Notes under the pieces: generated by a model | Told to the model about the DNA's origin: nothing | Database searches by the model: none | What the model saw: only the letters and a program-made list of their open reading frames with translations | Shown: positions 21,284 through 30,794 of the stretch, piece by piece | Layout of the letters: each line of letters begins with the position of its first letter | Numbering within the stretch: the stretch's first letter is position 1 | Source of the DNA: Silanimonas sp021297925 | Lineage (GTDB): Bacteria > Pseudomonadota > Gammaproteobacteria > Xanthomonadales > Xanthomonadaceae | Reading direction: 5' to 3' | DNA: 64,000 nt | Assembly: GCA_027532825.1 (NCBI GenBank) | Contig: JAPZTL010000008.1 | Span: forward strand, 186,001 to 250,000 | Position numbers and translations under genes: made by a program

Positions 21284-23070
21284 GCACCCGACCCAAGCCC
21301 AACGTGTTCGACCCGCGCGGCCGCCTGCTGGTGGTCGCCGGACTGCTGGGCGCCTGCGGCTTCGCGATCGCGGCGCGCGCGGCGTGGATGCAGCTGGTTA
21401 GCCCGGAGTTCTACCAGCAGCAGGGCGATGCGCGCTTCGTCCGCGATATCCCGATCTCCGCGTCGCGCGGCGCGATCCTCGACCGCAACGGCGAGACGCT
21501 CGCCGCGTCCTCGCCGGTGTCCTCGATCTGGGCCAATCCACGCGAGACCCTGAACCACCCGCAGCGGCTCGGCGAGCTGGCGCGCGCCCTCGGGCTGCCC
21601 TCGGACGACCTCGCCCGTCGCCTCGGCGAGCGGGCGGACCGCGAGTTCGTCTACCTGCGCCGGCACATGAACCCGGACCAGGCGGCCGCCGTGCTGGCGC
21701 TCAAGATCCCAGGCGTGCACGAGCAGCGCGAGTTCCGCCGCTTCTACCCGCACGGCGAGGTGATGGCCCACGTGCTGGGATTCACCAACATCGACGACCA
21801 GGGCCAGGAGGGGCTCGAGCTCGCCTTCGACCCGTGGCTCACCGGCAAGCCGGGCGCCAAGCGCGTGATCCGCGACCGCCAGGGCCAGGTCATCGAGGAC
21901 ATCGACCTCGTGCGCGCCGCCGAGCCCGGGCGCGACCTCGTGCTGTCGATCGACCGCCGCGTGCAGTACCTCGCCTACCGCGAACTGAAGGCGGCCCTGG
22001 TCCGCCACCAGGCGCGCAGCGGCTCCGTGGTGGTGCTGGACATCCCGACGGGCGAGATCGTCGCGATGGTGAACCAGCCCAGCTACAACCCGAATGCCCG
22101 TGCCGGCGGACAGAACGACGCGCGTCGCAATCGCGCCGCGACGGACCTGTTGGAGCCCGGCTCGGTCATCAAGAGCTTCACCGTCGCGGCGGCGATGGAG
22201 AACGGCGCCGACCCGACGCGCCTGATCGACACCAGCCCCGGCGTGTTCCCGCTGCACCGCCACGCGATCCGGGATGTCCGCAACTTCGGCATGGTGGACA
22301 TGACGAAGCTGCTGCAGAAGAGCTCGAACATCGCCTCGACCAAGCTCGCGCTGGAGATGAGCGACGAGCACTTCCACGACGTCCTCCAGCGCTTCGGCTT
22401 CGGCCAGACGACGGGCAGTGGCTTCCCGGGCGAGGCCGTGGGCGTGCTCACCGATCCGCGCGGCTGGGGCGACATCGAGAAGGCCACCATCAGCTACGGG
22501 TACGGCCTCTCGGCGACCCCGTTGCAGATCGTCCAGAGCTATGCGGTGCTCGCCAACGGCGGGCGCATGCTGCCGCCCACCTTCGTGCGCGGCGGCAACG
22601 CCGCGGCCGGCGCGGGCCGCCAAGTGATTGACCCGCAGATCGCGCGCAGCGTCGTCGGCATGCTCGAAAGCGTCGTCGCGCCGGGCGGCACGGCCACGAC
22701 CGCCGCCGTCGCCGGCTACCGCGTCGCCGGCAAGTCGGGGACGACGCGGCAGTCCATCCCGGGCGGCTACCAACAGCGCTACGTCTCGCTGTTTGCCGGC
22801 ATCGTGCCGGTCCACCAGCCGCGCTTCGCGATGGTGGTGGCCATCCACGACCCGACCGCTGGGCAGTACTACGGCGGCGCGGTCGCGGCCCCGGTGTTCC
22901 ACGGCGTCATGGACGGCGCCTTGCGCCTGATGGACGTGCCGCCGGACAACGTGCGCCAGTGGTTCGCCAGCGCCGCTTCACCGGGACAGGCGCCGGCGGA
23001 GATCGGTAGCGACGGGTTGGTGCCCGTCGATGCGCCGGCGCCTCCCGTGCCCGCCGGAGGCGCACCGTGA
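21280..23070 (+). CDS. ftsI: Septal peptidoglycan transpeptidase FtsI (PBP3)
   Basis: FtsI cross-links septal peptidoglycan together with the glycosyltransferase FtsW. The 596-residue protein has a single N-terminal membrane helix near residues 12-32 and a pedestal domain starting around SRGAILDRNGE. The transpeptidase domain carries SVIK (SxxK), SSN (SxN) and KSGT. There is no PASTA domain. The C-terminal 30 residues are Pro/Ala-rich. It overlaps ftsL and murE by 4 bases each. Confidence 0.96.
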   Translation: MSTRPKPNVFDPRGRLLVVAGLLGACGFAIAARAAWMQLVSPEFYQQQGDARFVRDIPISASRGAILDRNGETLAASSPVSSIWANPRETLNHPQRLGELARALGLPSDDLARRLGERADREFVYLRRHMNPDQAAAVLALKIPGVHEQREFRRFYPHGEVMAHVLGFTNIDDQGQEGLELAFDPWLTGKPGAKRVIRDRQGQVIEDIDLVRAAEPGRDLVLSIDRRVQYLAYRELKAALVRHQARSGSVVVLDIPTGEIVAMVNQPSYNPNARAGGQNDARRNRAATDLLEPGSVIKSFTVAAAMENGADPTRLIDTSPGVFPLHRHAIRDVRNFGMVDMTKLLQKSSNIASTKLALEMSDEHFHDVLQRFGFGQTTGSGFPGEAVGVLTDPRGWGDIEKATISYGYGLSATPLQIVQSYAVLANGGRMLPPTFVRGGNAAAGAGRQVIDPQIARSVVGMLESVVAPGGTATTAAVAGYRVAGKSGTTRQSIPGGYQQRYVSLFAGIVPVHQPRFAMVVAIHDPTAGQYYGGAVAAPVFHGVMDGALRLMDVPPDNVRQWFASAASPGQAPAEIGSDGLVPVDAPAPPVPAGGAP

Positions 23071-24542
23071 GCCTGCGCCTGTCGGAGATCCTCCAGGGCC
23101 GCCCGGCGCTTGGCCCCGCCGATGACGTGTCGGTGGCGGGCCTGTGTGCCGACAGCCGGCGGGTTCGCCCGGGCGAGGCCTTCGTCGCTCTGGGCGGTGC
23201 CCGCACCCATGGGCTGCAGCACGCGGCCGAGGTCCTGGCGCGGGGCGCGGCCGCCGTGCTGTTTGACGCCGACGAGGCCCTGCCCACCGACGTCGCCGTT
23301 CCGCCCGGCGCGATCGCCGTCCCGGGCCTGCGTCGACGCCTCGGCGACCTGGCCGATCGCTTCCACGGCGAGCCGTCGAAGGCGCTGCGCGTGGTGGGCG
23401 TCACCGGCACCAACGGCAAGACCTCGACGGTGCAGCTGATCGCGCACGCCCTGGAGGGGCTCGGCACGCCCGCCGGTACCATCGGGACGCTCGGCGCCGG
23501 CCGCGTCGGTCGGCTGGTCGAAGGCGAGCGCACCACGCCCGATGTGCTCAGCGTCCACGCCCTGCTGGCCGCCCTACGCGACGACGGCGCCCGGGCGGTC
23601 GCGATGGAGGTCAGCTCGCACGCGCTCGACCAAGGGCGCGTCGACGGCGTGCGATTCGAGGTCGCCGTGTTCTCCAACTTGACCCGCGACCACCTCGACT
23701 ACCACGGCACCCTCGAGGCCTACGGCGCGGCGAAGGCCCGCCTGTTCGCCTGGGCCGGACTGCGCGCGGCGGTGCTCAACACCGATGACGCGTTCGGGCG
23801 GTCGCTCGCCGCGGGCCTCCCGGCCGGCGTGGACGCGTGGACGCTGTCCACGAACGGCGCCGTCGATGCCCGCCTGCGCGCGGAGCACCTCGCCCTCGTC
23901 GCCGACGGCCTGCGCTTCGATCTCGTCGAAGGCGAGGCCCGGGCGGCCATCGCCTCGCCGCTTCTCGGGCGCTTCAATGCCGACAACCTGCTTGCCGTCG
24001 CCGGTGCGCTGCGCGCCATGGGCTTCGCCTTCGACGCGGTGGCCGACGTGCTGCCGAGGCTCGCGCCGGTGCACGGTCGCATGACCCGCCTCGGCGGCGG
24101 CGCGAAGCCGCTGGTCCTCGTCGACTACGCGCACACCCCGGATGCCCTCGCGCAGGCGCTGGCCAGCGTCCGCGGCCATGTCCGCGGCGCGCTGGTCTGC
24201 GTTTTCGGCTGTGGTGGCGAGAGGGACCGCGGCAAGCGCCCCGAAATGGCCGCCGCCGCCGAGGCCGGCGCCGACCGCGTCATCGTCACCGACGACAACC
24301 CGCGCGGCGAGGACGGCGACGCCATCGTGGCCGACATCCTCGCCGGCTTCCGCGAACCGGATCGCCATGCCGTGCTGCGCGATCGCCGCGCGGCCATCCG
24401 CGCCGCGATCGCCGGCTCGGCGCCGGGCGACGTGGTGCTGCTCGCCGGCAAGGGCCACGAGCCCTACCAGGAGATCGCCGGCGTCCGCCATCCCTTCGAT
24501 GACGTCGCCGAGGCCCGCGCGGCCCTGGAGGCCGGGGCATGA
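23067..24542 (+). CDS. murE: UDP-MurNAc-tripeptide synthetase (meso-diaminopimelate adding)
   Basis: MurE adds meso-diaminopimelate to UDP-MurNAc-L-Ala-D-Glu. The 491-residue Mur ligase has the ATP-binding GVTGTNGKTSTVQL, VAMEVSSHALDQGRVDG, NLTRDHLDYHGT, and the DNPRGED motif that marks meso-DAP rather than lysine specificity. The C-terminal GKGHEPYQE is intact. The start is a GTG that overlaps ftsI, and the stop overlaps murF. Confidence 0.96.
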   Translation: MSLRLSEILQGRPALGPADDVSVAGLCADSRRVRPGEAFVALGGARTHGLQHAAEVLARGAAAVLFDADEALPTDVAVPPGAIAVPGLRRRLGDLADRFHGEPSKALRVVGVTGTNGKTSTVQLIAHALEGLGTPAGTIGTLGAGRVGRLVEGERTTPDVLSVHALLAALRDDGARAVAMEVSSHALDQGRVDGVRFEVAVFSNLTRDHLDYHGTLEAYGAAKARLFAWAGLRAAVLNTDDAFGRSLAAGLPAGVDAWTLSTNGAVDARLRAEHLALVADGLRFDLVEGEARAAIASPLLGRFNADNLLAVAGALRAMGFAFDAVADVLPRLAPVHGRMTRLGGGAKPLVLVDYAHTPDALAQALASVRGHVRGALVCVFGCGGERDRGKRPEMAAAAEAGADRVIVTDDNPRGEDGDAIVADILAGFREPDRHAVLRDRRAAIRAAIAGSAPGDVVLLAGKGHEPYQEIAGVRHPFDDVAEARAALEAGA

Positions 24543-25906
24543 GGCCGATCCGGTTGTCCGACGTCGCTCGATGGACCGAGGGTCGCCTGATCGGCCCCGA
24601 CGCCACCGTGACCGCGATCTCGACGGACACCCGCACCATCGGACCGGGCGCGCTGTTCGTCGCCCTGCGCGGCGAGCGTTTCGATGCCCATGCCTTCATC
24701 GCCGCGGCGGAAGCGGCCGGCGCCGCGGCCGTCATGGTGAGCCGCCCGGTGGAGACGGCGCTGCCGCAGGTGCACGTGGCCGATACGGAGGAGGCGCTCG
24801 GCGAGCTCGCCGCCGGCCTCCAGCAGGGGCGTCCGGGCGTCGTGGTCGCCCTGACCGGCAGCAACGGCAAGACCTCGGTGAAGACCCTGCTGCTCGGCAT
24901 CCTTTCGCGCGCCGGCAAGGCCTACGCCAACCCGGGCAACCTCAACAACGAGATCGGCCTGCCGCTGGCGGTGATCGGCTGCCCGGAGGACGCGCGCTTC
25001 GCCATCTACGAGATGGGGGCCGGCAAGCCCGGCGACATCGCCTACCTGTGCAGCATCGTCTCGCCCGATGTGGCGCTGGTGAACAACGTTGCGGCGGCGC
25101 ACATCGAGCGCCTGGGCAGCCTGTGCGGCGTCGCCGAGACCAAGGGGGCGATCTACGAGGCGCTCTCCGACGACGGCATCGCGGTGGTGAACGCCGACGA
25201 CGCGTTCGCGCCCTACTTCATGCAGCGCCTCGCCGGCCGCCGCCAGTTGCGCTACGGCATCGAGCAGGACGCCGACGTCCGTGTCCGCGACGCGGTCGCC
25301 ACGCCCGAGGGCACGCGCTTCGAGCTGGTTACGCCCGCTGGACGCACCACCATCGCCCTGCCGCTGCCGGGCCGCCACAGCGTGATGAACGCCCTCGCGG
25401 CGGCCACGCTCGCGCTCGCGGCCGGCGTCGGCCTCGATGCCATCGTCGACGGGCTTGAAGCCGCGGAGCCGGTGAAGGGCCGCCAGGTCGCCCACCGGCT
25501 TCCCGGTGGCAACGTGCTGGTCGACGACAGCTACAACGCAAACCCGGGCTCCGTGGCCGCCGCGATCGCGACGCTGGCCGCCTGCGGCGGCCCGGCGTGG
25601 CTGGTGCTCGGCGACATGCGCGAGCTGGGTCCGGATGGTCCGGCCCTGCACGCAGCGGCGGGCGCGCAGGCCAGCGCCGCGGGACTCGCGGCGTTGTGGA
25701 GCATCGGCCCGTTGGCCGCCGAGGCGAGCCGCGCGTTCGGCGACGGCGCGCGTCATTTCGAGGACCAGGCCGCGCTCGTCGCCGCGCTGCGCGAGGCCCT
25801 CGCGTCGGCGCGCGGGGTGCGCTGCCTCGTCAAGGGCTCGCGCGGTAGCGCGATGGACAAGGTCGTGGCCGGCGTGCTGGCCGGGGAGGGCACGCATGCT
25901 GCTTGA
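24539..25906 (+). CDS. murF: UDP-MurNAc-tripeptide--D-Ala-D-Ala ligase
   Basis: MurF completes the pentapeptide by adding D-Ala-D-Ala. The 455-residue ligase has the three Mur domains: an N-terminal substrate domain (ISTDTRTIGPGALFVALRGE), the central ATPase (ALTGSNGKTSVKTLLLGIL, GNLNNEIGLPLAV, EMGAGKPGDI) and the C-terminal domain (LVDDSYNANPGSVAAAI). It overlaps murE by 4 bases, and mraY begins 11 bases inside its end. Confidence 0.96.
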   Translation: MRPIRLSDVARWTEGRLIGPDATVTAISTDTRTIGPGALFVALRGERFDAHAFIAAAEAAGAAAVMVSRPVETALPQVHVADTEEALGELAAGLQQGRPGVVVALTGSNGKTSVKTLLLGILSRAGKAYANPGNLNNEIGLPLAVIGCPEDARFAIYEMGAGKPGDIAYLCSIVSPDVALVNNVAAAHIERLGSLCGVAETKGAIYEALSDDGIAVVNADDAFAPYFMQRLAGRRQLRYGIEQDADVRVRDAVATPEGTRFELVTPAGRTTIALPLPGRHSVMNALAAATLALAAGVGLDAIVDGLEAAEPVKGRQVAHRLPGGNVLVDDSYNANPGSVAAAIATLAACGGPAWLVLGDMRELGPDGPALHAAAGAQASAAGLAALWSIGPLAAEASRAFGDGARHFEDQAALVAALREALASARGVRCLVKGSRGSAMDKVVAGVLAGEGTHAA

Positions 25907-26972
25907 GCTGTTCCGCTGGTGGTTCCCGGGCTTCGGCCTGTTCGAGTTCATCACCATGCGGGCGATCCTCGGCGCGATGACCGCGCTGGCGCTGGCCTTG
26001 GCGCTGGGCCCCTTCGTGATCGACCGCCTGCGCGCGCTCAAGTCGGGCGGGCAGCCGATCCGCACGGATGGCCCTCAGAGCCACTTCAGCAAGGCCGGTA
26101 CGCCGACCATGGGCGGGGCGCTCATCCTGCTCGCGGTGGCGCTGTCCACCCTGCTGTGGTCCGACCTCTCGAACCGCTATGTCTGGATCACGCTGGGCGT
26201 GCTGCTCGCCTTCGCGCTGATCGGCTGGCTCGACGACTGGATCAAGATCGTCCGCCGCGACCCGAAGGGCCTGAAGTCGCGCCACAAGTACGCCCTGCAG
26301 TCGGCGTTCGGCGCCGTCGCCGCGGTGGTGCTGTTCGCCACGGCGGACCATCCCTCGAACACCACGCTCTACCTGCCCCTGCTGAAGAACTTCGCCCTGC
26401 CGCTGGGCGCGATGTTCATGGTCGTGGCGTACTTCTGGATCGTCGGGTTCTCGAACGCCGTCAACCTTACCGACGGCCTCGACGGCCTCGCCATCATGCC
26501 GGTCGTGCTGACCGCTGGCGTGCTCGCGGTCTTCGCCTACGCCTCGGGCAACGCCGTGTTCGCGGAGTACCTTCAGATCCCGCGCGTCCCCGGTGCCGGC
26601 GAACTGGCCATCCTCTGCGCCGCCATCGGCGGGGCCGGGCTCGGCTTCCTCTGGTTCAACACCTACCCGGCGATGGTCTTCATGGGCGACGTCGGCGCGC
26701 TCGCGCTCGGTGCGGCGCTGGGCTGCATCGCCGTCATCGTCCGGCAGGAGGTGGTGCTGGTCATCGTTGGCGGCATCTTCGTGATCGAGACGCTGTCGGT
26801 CATGGCGCAGGTCGCCTCGTTCAAGCTCACCGGCCGGCGGATCTTCCGGATGGCGCCGATCCACCACCACTTCGAGCTCAAGGGCTGGCCGGAGCCGCGC
26901 GTGATCGTGCGCTTCTGGATCATCTCCGTGATGCTCGCCCTCGTCGCCCTGGCGACGCTGAAGGTGCGCTGA
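25896..26972 (+). CDS. mraY: Phospho-N-acetylmuramoyl-pentapeptide transferase
   Basis: MraY makes lipid I by moving phospho-MurNAc-pentapeptide to undecaprenyl phosphate. The 358-residue polytopic protein has about ten membrane helices. The signatures are KAGTPTMGGALIL, GWLDDWIKI, NAVNLTDGLDGLA and a C-terminal MAPIHHHFELKGW. The start overlaps the end of murF by 11 bases. Its stop shares one base with the ftsW start (TGATG), so there is no room for murD, which sits here in E. coli. Confidence 0.96.
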   Translation: MLLELFRWWFPGFGLFEFITMRAILGAMTALALALALGPFVIDRLRALKSGGQPIRTDGPQSHFSKAGTPTMGGALILLAVALSTLLWSDLSNRYVWITLGVLLAFALIGWLDDWIKIVRRDPKGLKSRHKYALQSAFGAVAAVVLFATADHPSNTTLYLPLLKNFALPLGAMFMVVAYFWIVGFSNAVNLTDGLDGLAIMPVVLTAGVLAVFAYASGNAVFAEYLQIPRVPGAGELAILCAAIGGAGLGFLWFNTYPAMVFMGDVGALALGAALGCIAVIVRQEVVLVIVGGIFVIETLSVMAQVASFKLTGRRIFRMAPIHHHFELKGWPEPRVIVRFWIISVMLALVALATLKVR

Positions 26973-28297
26973 TGACGATCGCCAAGCCGCACGAGCTCCA
27001 TGCGCAGGCGACCCGGCTCGAGGTGCTCGAGGGGCGCTACGACCGCTGGATCCTCGCCGCCGCGCTGGCGCTCGTCGTGCTCGGCGTGGTGATGGTGACG
27101 TCCGCCTCGATGGGCGTGGCCGAGGCCCTGCACGTCGGCGACTTCCACTTCGTGCAAAAGCACCTGCTCGCGCTGGGGCTGGGCGGCGCGATCGCCTGGC
27201 TGGCCATGCACGTCGAGCTGAAAACCATCGAGAAGCACCAGCATCTCGCCCTGGTGGCCTGCTTCGTGCTGCTGGCCCTGGTCTTCGTCCCGGGCTTCGG
27301 CGTGCGGGTGAACGGTGCCCGGCGATGGCTCAATTTCGTCGTGCTCAATTTCCAGGCCGTCGAGGCGGTGAAGCTGCTGCTGATCGTCTGGACCGCGAGC
27401 TACCTCGCCCGGCGCAAGGACGAGATCGCCGCGCAGTGGTCCAGCTTGTTCAAGCCGATGGGCGTCGTCGGTGTTTTGGTGCTGATGCTCCTCGCGCAGC
27501 CCGATTTCGGGTCCTCGGCCCTGCTGCTGGCCATCGTCGGCTGCATGATCTTCCTCGGCGGCGCCTCGTGGAAGAAGCTGGCCCTGCTGGGGGCGCCGGT
27601 GGTTGCGGCCTTCATCGCGATCGCGGTGCTCGAGCCCTACCGGCTCGCGCGCATCACCAGCTTCCGCGAACCCTTCCAGGACCCGTTCGGCAGCGGGTAC
27701 CAACTGGTGCAGGCCCTGATCGCGATCGGACGCGGCGAGTGGTTCGGCGTCGGCCTCGGCGCGTCGGTGCAGAAGCTCCAGGCCTTCCCGGAGGTCCATA
27801 CCGATTTCATCTTCTCGGTGCTGGCCGAGGAGTTGGGCTTCGCCGGCGTCGTGGCGACGCTCACGCTGTTCACCGTGCTGGTCGGTCGCGCCTTCTGGAT
27901 CGGGCTGCGCTGCATGACGCTGCGCCGCCAGTTCGCCGGCCTCGTCGCCTTCGGCATCGGCATCTGGATCGGCGTGCAGGCCACGGTCTCGATCGGCGTC
28001 AACCTCGGCCTGTTGCCGACCAAGGGCCTCACCCTGCCGCTGATCAGCTACGGCAGTTCGAGCACGCTGATGACCATCGTCGCGCTCGGCCTGCTGCTGC
28101 GGGTCAGCTACGAACTCGATCGCGCCGAGCGCCAGGTCCAGCGCGCCCGCGGCGACCTCCGCCAGATCGACGAGCCGGGCGAGGGCGTTCTGCCCGCGAC
28201 CCTCGTCGCAGAGGCGGCGCGCAGTTCCGCGCGCGCGCGCACCGGCCCGATCGCGCGGCCGGGCCGCGTCGAACCGGTGCTGGGAGATCGCCGATGA
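26972..28297 (+). CDS. ftsW: Septal peptidoglycan glycosyltransferase FtsW
   Basis: FtsW is the SEDS-family polymerase that builds septal glycan strands with FtsI. The 441-residue protein has about ten membrane helices and shows FVPGFGVRVNGARRWL, AQPDFGSSALL, PEVHTDFIFSVLAEELGF and PTKGLTLPLISYGSSS. The cytoplasmic tail of about 60 residues is Arg/Ala-rich and longer than needed. It overlaps mraY by 1 base and murG by 4 bases. Confidence 0.96.
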   Translation: MTIAKPHELHAQATRLEVLEGRYDRWILAAALALVVLGVVMVTSASMGVAEALHVGDFHFVQKHLLALGLGGAIAWLAMHVELKTIEKHQHLALVACFVLLALVFVPGFGVRVNGARRWLNFVVLNFQAVEAVKLLLIVWTASYLARRKDEIAAQWSSLFKPMGVVGVLVLMLLAQPDFGSSALLLAIVGCMIFLGGASWKKLALLGAPVVAAFIAIAVLEPYRLARITSFREPFQDPFGSGYQLVQALIAIGRGEWFGVGLGASVQKLQAFPEVHTDFIFSVLAEELGFAGVVATLTLFTVLVGRAFWIGLRCMTLRRQFAGLVAFGIGIWIGVQATVSIGVNLGLLPTKGLTLPLISYGSSSTLMTIVALGLLLRVSYELDRAERQVQRARGDLRQIDEPGEGVLPATLVAEAARSSARARTGPIARPGRVEPVLGDRR

Positions 28298-29361
28298 AGG
28301 GCCCGCGCGTCGCCGTGCTGGCCGGAGGCACCGGGGGCCACATCTTCCCGGCGCTCGCGGTCGCCCGTGTGCTGCACGCGCGCGGCGCCAGCGTCCGCTG
28401 GATCGGATCGGCCGGCGGCATGGAGGAGCGCCTCGTCGCCCAAGCGGGCTTCCCGATCGACACCTTGGCCATCGGGGGTCTCCGCGGCAAGGGCGTCTCG
28501 ACCTTGCTCGCCGCGCCGCTCAAGCTCGCCCGCGCCGTGCTTGGCGCCCGCCGCCTGCTCCGCGAGCAGCGCGCCCAGATCGTGCTGGCGTTCGGTGGAT
28601 TCGCCAGCGGCCCCGGCGGCATCGCGGCCCGGATCCTCGGGGTGCCGCTGGTGGTGCACGAGCAGAACCGCGCCCCCGGCCTGACCAACCGCGTGCTCGC
28701 CCGCGTGGCCCGCCGCGTGCTCACCGGTTTCCCGGGCACCTTCCCCGCGCCGGCCGAAGCGATCGGCAACCCGGTGCGCGACGCCATCGCCGCGCTTCCC
28801 GACCCGGTGCGTCGACTGCAGGGCCGCAGCGGCGCGGTCCGCGTGCTCGTGCTCGGCGGCAGCCAGGGCGCGCGCGGCCTCAACCTCGCCGTGCCGAAGG
28901 CGCTGGCGGGCTGGATGAACCTCGACATCCGCCACCAGTGCGGCGAGAAGCTGGTGGACGAGGCGCGCGCCGCCTATGCGGTGTCGAAGTTGAACGCACG
29001 CATCGAGCCCTTCATCACCGACATGGCCGACGCCTATGGCTGGGCGGATCTCGTCATCAGCCGCGCGGGGGCGTCCACGCTCGCCGAGCTGTGTGCCGCC
29101 GGCGTGGCCAGCGTGCTGGTGCCCTTCCCCGGCGCCGTCGACGACCACCAGGCCCGCAACGCCGAGTACCTGGCCGAAGGCGGCGCGGCGCTGTGGTTGC
29201 GCCAGACCGACACCCTGGCGGCGGACCTCGCCGACCTCCTGAAACCCCTGCTCGGCGACCGTCGCCGCCTGCTCGACATGGCCCGCGCCGCGCGCGAACT
29301 GGCCCTGCCGGGCGCGGCCGAGCGCGTCGCCGACATCGCCTTCGAGGAAGCCCACGCATGA
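28294..29361 (+). CDS. murG: Lipid II synthase MurG
   Basis: MurG adds GlcNAc from UDP-GlcNAc to lipid I on the cytoplasmic face of the membrane. The 355-residue GT-B enzyme starts with VAVLAGGTGGHIFPALAVA and shows FGGFASGPGGIAARILGVP, VHEQNRAPGLTNR, VLGGSQGARGLN and the UDP-binding SRAGASTLAELCAAGVASVLV. It overlaps ftsW by 4 bases and murC by 4 bases. Confidence 0.96.
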   Translation: MKGPRVAVLAGGTGGHIFPALAVARVLHARGASVRWIGSAGGMEERLVAQAGFPIDTLAIGGLRGKGVSTLLAAPLKLARAVLGARRLLREQRAQIVLAFGGFASGPGGIAARILGVPLVVHEQNRAPGLTNRVLARVARRVLTGFPGTFPAPAEAIGNPVRDAIAALPDPVRRLQGRSGAVRVLVLGGSQGARGLNLAVPKALAGWMNLDIRHQCGEKLVDEARAAYAVSKLNARIEPFITDMADAYGWADLVISRAGASTLAELCAAGVASVLVPFPGAVDDHQARNAEYLAEGGAALWLRQTDTLAADLADLLKPLLGDRRRLLDMARAARELALPGAAERVADIAFEEAHA

Positions 29362-30794
29362 TGCGCGGACGCCTGAAACACCCCGGTGACCTCGCCCGCG
29401 TCTTCAACCGCGTGCATTTCGTCGGCATCGGCGGCGTCGGCATGAGCGGCATCGCCGAAGTCATGCTCACGCTCGGCTACGTCGTCTCCGGCTCCGATGC
29501 CGCCGACAACGCCACCACGCAGCGTCTCGCCGCGCTGGGCGCGACGATCCACCGCGGGCATCGCGCCGAGCACGTCGGCGACGTCGATGCGCTGGTGGTC
29601 TCCAGCGCGATACGGGCCGACAACCCGGAACTGATCGAAGCCCGCGCCCGCCGCATCCCGGTGGTGCCGCGCGCCGAGATGCTGGCCGAGCTGATGCGCT
29701 TCAAGCGCGGCATCGCGATCGCGGGCACGCATGGCAAGACCACGACCACCTCGCTGGTGGCCAGCGTGCTCAGCGAGGGCGGGCTCGATCCCACCTTCGT
29801 CATCGGCGGCAAGCTGCTGTCGGCCGGGGCCAACGCCCGACTCGGCGGCAGCGAGTGGCTGGTGGCCGAGGCCGACGAGAGCGACGGTAGCTTCCTGCGC
29901 CTGAACCCGCTCGTCGCCGTCGTCACCAACATCGATGCCGACCACCTCGAGAACTACGGTGGCGACTTCGAGCGGGTGAAGCAGGCCTTCGACGAGTTCC
30001 TGCACCGCCTCCCGTTCTACGGCCTCGCCGTGCTGTGCATCGACGACCCGGAGGTGGCCATGCTGGCCACCGGCACGCCGCGCCACGTGCTGCGCTACGG
30101 CTTCGCGCAGAGCGCCGACGTGCGCGCCAGCGAGGTCACGCAGCAGGGCCAGCAGATGCACTTCACGCTGCATCTGCCGGGCGAGGCGCCGATGCCGATG
30201 GCGTTGAACCTGCCGGGTCGCCACAACGTGCAGAACGCGCTGGCCGCCGCGGCCATCGGCTGGCAGCTGGGCGTCCCCGCCGAGGCCATCGCCCGTGCGC
30301 TCTCCGCGTTCGAAGGCGTGGGGCGTCGCTTCAACCTCAAGGGCGAGATGGCCCTGCCCAACGGCGGCAGTGCGCTGCTGGTCGACGACTACGGCCACCA
30401 CCCGGCGGAGCTTGCGGCGGTGTTCGCCGCCGCGCGCGGCGGCTGGCCCGAGCGCCGCCTGGTCGCCTGCTTCCAGCCGCACCGCTACAGTCGCACGCGT
30501 GACCTCTTCGACGACTTCGCCAAGGTACTGAGCGACGTCGACGGCCTCGTGCTCTGCGACGTCTACCCGGCCGGCGAGGCGCCGATCGCGAACGCCGACG
30601 CCAAGTCGCTGGCCCGCGCCATCCGCACCCGCGGCCGCGTCGATCCGGTGCTGGCCGGCACCGCGAAGGAACTGCCGGCGTTGCTCGGCGACTTGCTACA
30701 GCCGGGCGACCTCGTGATCCTGCTCGGCGCCGGCGACATCGGTGGCGTGGCGCAGCAGCTGGCCGACCGTGGCCTGCCGGAGCGCGGCGCATGA
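29358..30794 (+). CDS. murC: UDP-N-acetylmuramate--L-alanine ligase
   Basis: MurC attaches L-alanine, the first peptide residue, to UDP-MurNAc. The 478-residue ligase begins with a Rossmann motif (HFVGIGGVGMSGIAEVM) and has the ATP site IAGTHGKTTTTSLVASVL, then EADESDGSFL and the C-terminal LVDDYGHHPAELAAVF. The first of two adjacent ATG codons overlaps the murG stop. ddlB overlaps its end. Confidence 0.96.
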   Translation: MMRGRLKHPGDLARVFNRVHFVGIGGVGMSGIAEVMLTLGYVVSGSDAADNATTQRLAALGATIHRGHRAEHVGDVDALVVSSAIRADNPELIEARARRIPVVPRAEMLAELMRFKRGIAIAGTHGKTTTTSLVASVLSEGGLDPTFVIGGKLLSAGANARLGGSEWLVAEADESDGSFLRLNPLVAVVTNIDADHLENYGGDFERVKQAFDEFLHRLPFYGLAVLCIDDPEVAMLATGTPRHVLRYGFAQSADVRASEVTQQGQQMHFTLHLPGEAPMPMALNLPGRHNVQNALAAAAIGWQLGVPAEAIARALSAFEGVGRRFNLKGEMALPNGGSALLVDDYGHHPAELAAVFAAARGGWPERRLVACFQPHRYSRTRDLFDDFAKVLSDVDGLVLCDVYPAGEAPIANADAKSLARAIRTRGRVDPVLAGTAKELPALLGDLLQPGDLVILLGAGDIGGVAQQLADRGLPERGA

